Assembly: GCA_031264545.1 (NCBI GenBank)
Contig: JAISDV010000053.1
Span: 1 to 16,512, forward strand
Origin: Oscillospiraceae bacterium
Lineage (GTDB): Bacteria; Bacillota; Clostridia; Oscillospirales; Oscillospiraceae
Length of the DNA stretch: 16,512 nt
Direction: 5' to 3'
Part shown: positions 13,390 to 16,512 of the stretch, one piece after another
Layout: the number at the start of each line of letters is the position of its first letter
Numbering within the stretch: position 1 is the first letter of the stretch
Notes under the pieces: model-generated
What the model saw: the letters and a program-made list of their open reading frames with translations, nothing else
The model's database searches: none
Told to the model about the DNA's origin: nothing
Position numbers and translations under genes: made by a program

Positions 13390-15864
13390 ATGGATAGTCA
13401 GATACTCAGTATTCGCGGAATGACCTGCGCCGCCTGCGCGCAACGCATCGAAAAAACGGTGAGGAAGCTCTCCGGCATAGGGCAGGCGACGGTAAACCTT
13501 GCAAGCGAGAAGCTGTTTGTGGAATATGACAAAAACAGCTTGCCACTCGCGGCCATCAAGGAAGCGGTTACGAAAATCGGTTATGAGGTGGTTGAGAAAT
13601 CAGACAGCAGCAAGGTCGCAATTCCCATCGGCGGCATGACCTGCGCCGCTTGTGCGCAGCGGGTGGAAAAAGCCATCAAGAGGTTAAAGGGCGTGGCAAG
13701 CGTTTCCGTCAACTTCGCCACTGAAAAGGCGACGGTCGCCTATGACCCACATCAAGTGCGCTTATCGGCAATTAAGGAAGCAATAGAAAAAGCCGGATAT
13801 AAGGCGTTGGAGGTCAATAAAACAGACGCGGCGGACGAGGACAGAGCGCGGAAACAGAAAGCAATCAAGGTGCTCTGGACGAAGTTTATCGTGTCGGCGG
13901 TGTTCTCTCTCCCGCTCCTTTACATCGCAATGGTTCCCATGCTGACAAAGTACGGAATCACGCTGCCCTATCCACAAGGGCTTAACCCGATGAATTACGC
14001 GCTGATTTATGCGCTGTTGGAGATTTTGCTGGTAATTCCCGTTATCGGTGTCGGCTATAAGTTCTACACCATCGGCTTTAAGGCGCTTATTCAACGAAGT
14101 CCCAACATGGACAGCCTTATCGCCATAGGAACAACTGCAGCCGTGCTGTACAGCCTTTACAACACCTGGCAGATTGCGCAGGGGCATTTCAAATATGTGG
14201 ACGCGCTTTACTTTGAAACGGCAGGTGTGATTATTACCCTTATTCTTTTGGGGAAATCGCTTGAAGCCGTTTCCAAAGGGCGGACAAGCGAGGCAATTAA
14301 GAAGCTTATGGGACTTGCACCGAAAACCGCCCTTATTATACAGGACGGCGTTGAGAAAGAAATTCCCATTGAGGAAGTCGAGATTGGCGATATTATTATC
14401 GTTAAGCCGGGCGCTAAAATTCCCGTAGACGGTACGGTTGTTGAAGGCCACACTGCGATAGATGAATCCATGCTGACGGGCGAAAGTATGCCCGTGGATA
14501 AAAAAGCGCGTGATACGGTTTACGCCGCTTCTCTGAATACCACAGGAACGATTCAATTCAAAGCCGAAAAAATCGGCGGAGACACGGCTTTGGCGCAGAT
14601 TATCAAATTGGTTGAGGACGCACAGGGCAGTAAAGCCCCGATTGCGGCAATGGCTGATAAGGTTTCCGGCGTTTTCGTGCCGATTGTCTGCGTGATTGCG
14701 CTGATTGCGGGTGTGGCATGGTTCTTCGGAAGCGGCGGCGACTTGAAATTCGCGCTTACAATCTTCATTTCCGTCCTCGTTATCGCTTGCCCCTGCGCTT
14801 TGGGCTTAGCTACGCCCACCGCGATTATGGTCGGAACGGGCAAGGGCGCGGAAAACGGAATACTGATAAAAGGCGGCGAAGCCTTAGAAACTGCCCACAA
14901 AATCAACACGATTGTTTTTGACAAGACAGGAACCCTTACCGAGGGCAAGCCGACAGTGACCGATGTGCTTGCCACAGAGGGCGCGGAAGCCGATAATCTT
15001 TTGCAAATCACCGCTTCCGCAGAGAAAGGTTCTGAACACCCCTTGGGGCAAGCGATTGTTGCCGGAGCGCAGGATAAAGGCTTGGAAATTCTGAAAGCGG
15101 AACGCTTCGATTCCGTCACCGGGCGCGGAATTGAAGCCCAAATCAATGGGCAGACCGTTTTAGCGGGCAATCGCAAGTTGATGAATGACCGGAAAATCTC
15201 CCTCACGGCATTGGAAGCGGCTTCCGACAAACTGGCCGGCGAGGGTAAAACGCCGATGTACGTTGCCATTGACGGCAGGCTTGCGGGTATCGTCGCCGTG
15301 GCTGACGTGGTAAAGGCTTCGAGCAAATCCGCTATTGAAAGTCTGCATAAAATGGGCATTGAGGTCGCCATGATTACAGGCGATAACCGCAGGACAGCAG
15401 ATGCAATCGCAAAACAGGTTGGAATCGACCGTGTGCTTGCCGAGGTGCTGCCTCAGGATAAATCCAATGAGGTTAAGAAGCTGCAAGGCGAGGGACGCAA
15501 GGTGGCAATGGTGGGTGACGGCATCAACGACGCTCCCGCTCTGGCACAGGCTGACATTGGTATCGCAATCGGCTCCGGCACGGATGTTGCCATGGAAAGC
15601 GCGGATATTGTGCTTATGCGAAGCCAGCTGACCGATGTTCCCACCGCTATCAATTTAAGCAAAAAAACCATTCGCAACATCAAACAAAACCTGTTTTGGG
15701 CGTTCGGCTATCACGTGGTGGGAATCCCGATTGCCGCAGGCGTGCTTCATCTGTTCGGCGGTCCCTTGCTGAATCCCATATTCGCGGCGGCTGCCATGAG
15801 CCTGAGCTCTGTTTCAGTATTGACTAACGCCCTGCGTTTGAAAAGATTTAAGGCGGTAAGCTGA
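13390..15864 (+). CDS. copA: Copper-translocating P1B-type ATPase
   Basis: 824 residues from ATG 13390. Two N-terminal HMA domains carry GMTCAAC (C13/C16 and C85/C88). Membrane segments follow, then the actuator loop with TGES, the metal-binding CPC in helix 6 (C467-P468-C469), the phosphorylation site DKTGTLTEG (D511), SEHPLG of the nucleotide domain, GDGINDAPAL (709-718, D710/D714), and MSLSS (M803, S807) in the last helix. CPC with MxxSS is the signature of Cu(I) exporters (P1B-1), so ATP-driven copper export from the cytoplasm is well supported. The start is set by GGAAAGGG (13373-13380) 9 nt upstream. A GTG at 13297 opens the same frame but would overlap the predicted promoter. It is divergent from the hxlR gene. 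Confidence 0.95.
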   Translation: MDSQILSIRGMTCAACAQRIEKTVRKLSGIGQATVNLASEKLFVEYDKNSLPLAAIKEAVTKIGYEVVEKSDSSKVAIPIGGMTCAACAQRVEKAIKRLKGVASVSVNFATEKATVAYDPHQVRLSAIKEAIEKAGYKALEVNKTDAADEDRARKQKAIKVLWTKFIVSAVFSLPLLYIAMVPMLTKYGITLPYPQGLNPMNYALIYALLEILLVIPVIGVGYKFYTIGFKALIQRSPNMDSLIAIGTTAAVLYSLYNTWQIAQGHFKYVDALYFETAGVIITLILLGKSLEAVSKGRTSEAIKKLMGLAPKTALIIQDGVEKEIPIEEVEIGDIIIVKPGAKIPVDGTVVEGHTAIDESMLTGESMPVDKKARDTVYAASLNTTGTIQFKAEKIGGDTALAQIIKLVEDAQGSKAPIAAMADKVSGVFVPIVCVIALIAGVAWFFGSGGDLKFALTIFISVLVIACPCALGLATPTAIMVGTGKGAENGILIKGGEALETAHKINTIVFDKTGTLTEGKPTVTDVLATEGAEADNLLQITASAEKGSEHPLGQAIVAGAQDKGLEILKAERFDSVTGRGIEAQINGQTVLAGNRKLMNDRKISLTALEAASDKLAGEGKTPMYVAIDGRLAGIVAVADVVKASSKSAIESLHKMGIEVAMITGDNRRTADAIAKQVGIDRVLAEVLPQDKSNEVKKLQGEGRKVAMVGDGINDAPALAQADIGIAIGSGTDVAMESADIVLMRSQLTDVPTAINLSKKTIRNIKQNLFWAFGYHVVGIPIAAGVLHLFGGPLLNPIFAAAAMSLSSVSVLTNALRLKRFKAVS

Positions 15865-15868
15865 GAAT

Positions 15869-16020
15869 CTGTATACGCAGCGCGAAACGCTGTCTAAGCG
15901 GTCATTGTTCCGCCGTTCCGCGTTAAATTTTTTTGAAATACATCAAGTATTCCCGCAAAAATTTGCCTTATACGGCGAAAAAATGTCTCGCTTATCCGGC
16001 ATTCCCCGCCGTGTATACAG
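15869..16020. repeat. Inverted pair of CTGTATACRC decamers
   Basis: CTGTATACGC (15869-15878) and GTGTATACAG (16011-16020) are inverse copies with one mismatch, each with a GTATAC palindromic core. They flank most of the gap between copA and the next gene. They could be two regulator sites or the ends of a small 152-bp element; no target duplication is visible. Confidence 0.3.
15877..15934 (+). terminator. Candidate terminator after copA
   Basis: After the copA stop there is a short hairpin CAGCG-CGAAA-CGCTG (15878-15892) and then a competing larger fold (AAACGC 15885-15890 with GCGTT 15920-15924, and inner GCGG 15898-15901 with CCGC 15910-15913), ending in AAATTTTTTT (T7 at 15928-15934). The stems are interrupted, so this is a moderate candidate. 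Confidence 0.4.
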
Positions 16021-16048
16021 GTTCTAAGAAAGGAAAAGTGCATAAGCT

Positions 16049-16512
16049 ATGAAAAGAATCAAACTTATCGCGGCGGCGGCCGCAGGCGCGGCGCTTGTTT
16101 TATCGCTCACCGCCTGCTCCGGGCTGAAATCGTTGGATGTGGTCGGGCGGCAATCCATTACCTCTTTTGAGGAGGCGCTGAAAACCATTCCCGATAAGGT
16201 GAAAGCTGATGAAGCCAATGTCGGTTGGGCCTTGTCCGCGCCGGACGATTCCGTCCGTTTCATTTGGAGTGCGGATTACAGCAAAGCCCCTTTGCACGAC
16301 GTCATGCTAGAATTTGACGCGCAGCCGTTTCTTGACGCAGGGCTTGACCCCGAAAAGCTGCCCGATAATTACGCCTTTTATGAGGGCGATATAATGGGCG
16401 GCAACATGTTGATGGTCGGCACGAAACTCGGCAGCGACAGGCTAACTTACAAGGGTGAAGCTACCGCGCTTGCGGCTTATGAGCAAATCGTAGACAAGTA
16501 CCGCGATTCTAT
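16049..16512 (+). CDS. Lipoprotein of unknown family (partial, C-terminus beyond window)
   Basis: The frame is open from ATG 16049 to the window edge (154 codons and part of the next). The first 23 residues are a signal peptide (MKRIKL, then an alanine-rich hydrophobic core) ending in lipobox LTAC (Cys23). The mature part begins SGLKSLDVVGRQSITSFEEALKTIP and contains SAPDDSVRFIWSADYS. I do not recognise a family, and there are no metal-ligand clusters in the visible part. A purine-rich AAAGGAAAAG at about 16029-16038 is the likely ribosome site; its spacing of about 11 nt is longish. It is co-directional with copA, 184 bp downstream, with a possible terminator between, so it may be transcribed separately. 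A link to copper handling rests on position alone. Confidence 0.75.
   Translation, partial: MKRIKLIAAAAAGAALVLSLTACSGLKSLDVVGRQSITSFEEALKTIPDKVKADEANVGWALSAPDDSVRFIWSADYSKAPLHDVMLEFDAQPFLDAGLDPEKLPDNYAFYEGDIMGGNMLMVGTKLGSDRLTYKGEATALAAYEQIVDKYRDS

Noticed and set aside
10000..13400. Search for CsoR- or CopY-type copper operators
   Set aside because: No TACAnnTGTA box and no G-tract palindrome of CsoR type was noticed around the copper promoters, so none is annotated.
1..16512. CRISPR arrays, rRNA, phage genes, toxin-antitoxin pairs
   Set aside because: No regularly spaced repeats, rRNA segments, integrases, structural phage genes or small toxin-like gene pairs could be seen.

Overview
The window reads as chromosomal DNA of a moderately GC-rich, Gram-positive-type anaerobe, most likely a Clostridia/Oscillospiraceae-like member of the Firmicutes. 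The reasons are strong GGAGG-type Shine-Dalgarno (SD) sites, an SLH-domain surface protein, a GerMN (spore-germination type) lipoprotein, several proline-rich lipoproteins, an HxlR/DUF24 regulator and a two-HMA CopA. No 16S or housekeeping marker is present, so the assignment is only approximate.

Left part (1-4870): a GT-C type membrane glycosyltransferase runs off the left edge on the minus strand (1-1206). Next come, on the plus strand, a tRNA-Leu(UAA) with its own promoter, an apparently solitary beta-class DNA methyltransferase, a GerMN-domain lipoprotein closed by a strong hairpin, and a more AT-rich secreted protein of unknown function.

Middle (4917-9854, minus strand): a compact four-gene cell-surface operon. 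In transcription order it holds an SLH-anchored transglutaminase-like protein, an MBOAT O-acyltransferase (AlgI/PatA/DltB type, TTG start), an AlgX/AlgJ/DHHW-like SGNH-fold membrane protein, and a proline-rich lipoprotein. The MBOAT plus DHHW/AlgX pair is the classic two-component machinery for O-acetylating an extracellular polysaccharide. An SLH protein that would bind the cell-wall polysaccharide sits in the same operon.

Right part (9855-16512): a 352-bp region with overlapping divergent promoters leads into a copper-handling module. It holds an HMA/SafE(DsbD-like)/cupredoxin fusion protein, a DUF2318 lipoprotein with CxxC pairs, a convergent HxlR-family regulator with three N-terminal cysteines, and a divergently transcribed copper P1B-ATPase (CopA). 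An unrecognised lipoprotein runs off the right edge. The hxlR-copA intergenic region carries a 20-bp dyad overlapping the predicted hxlR -10 box. Directly beside it is a 68-bp TA-flanked inverted-repeat element that resembles a miniature transposon and forms most of the hxlR leader. One arm of that element recurs just downstream of the tRNA-Leu gene. The regulator choice (HxlR rather than CsoR or CopY) and the small inserted element are the least ordinary features here.
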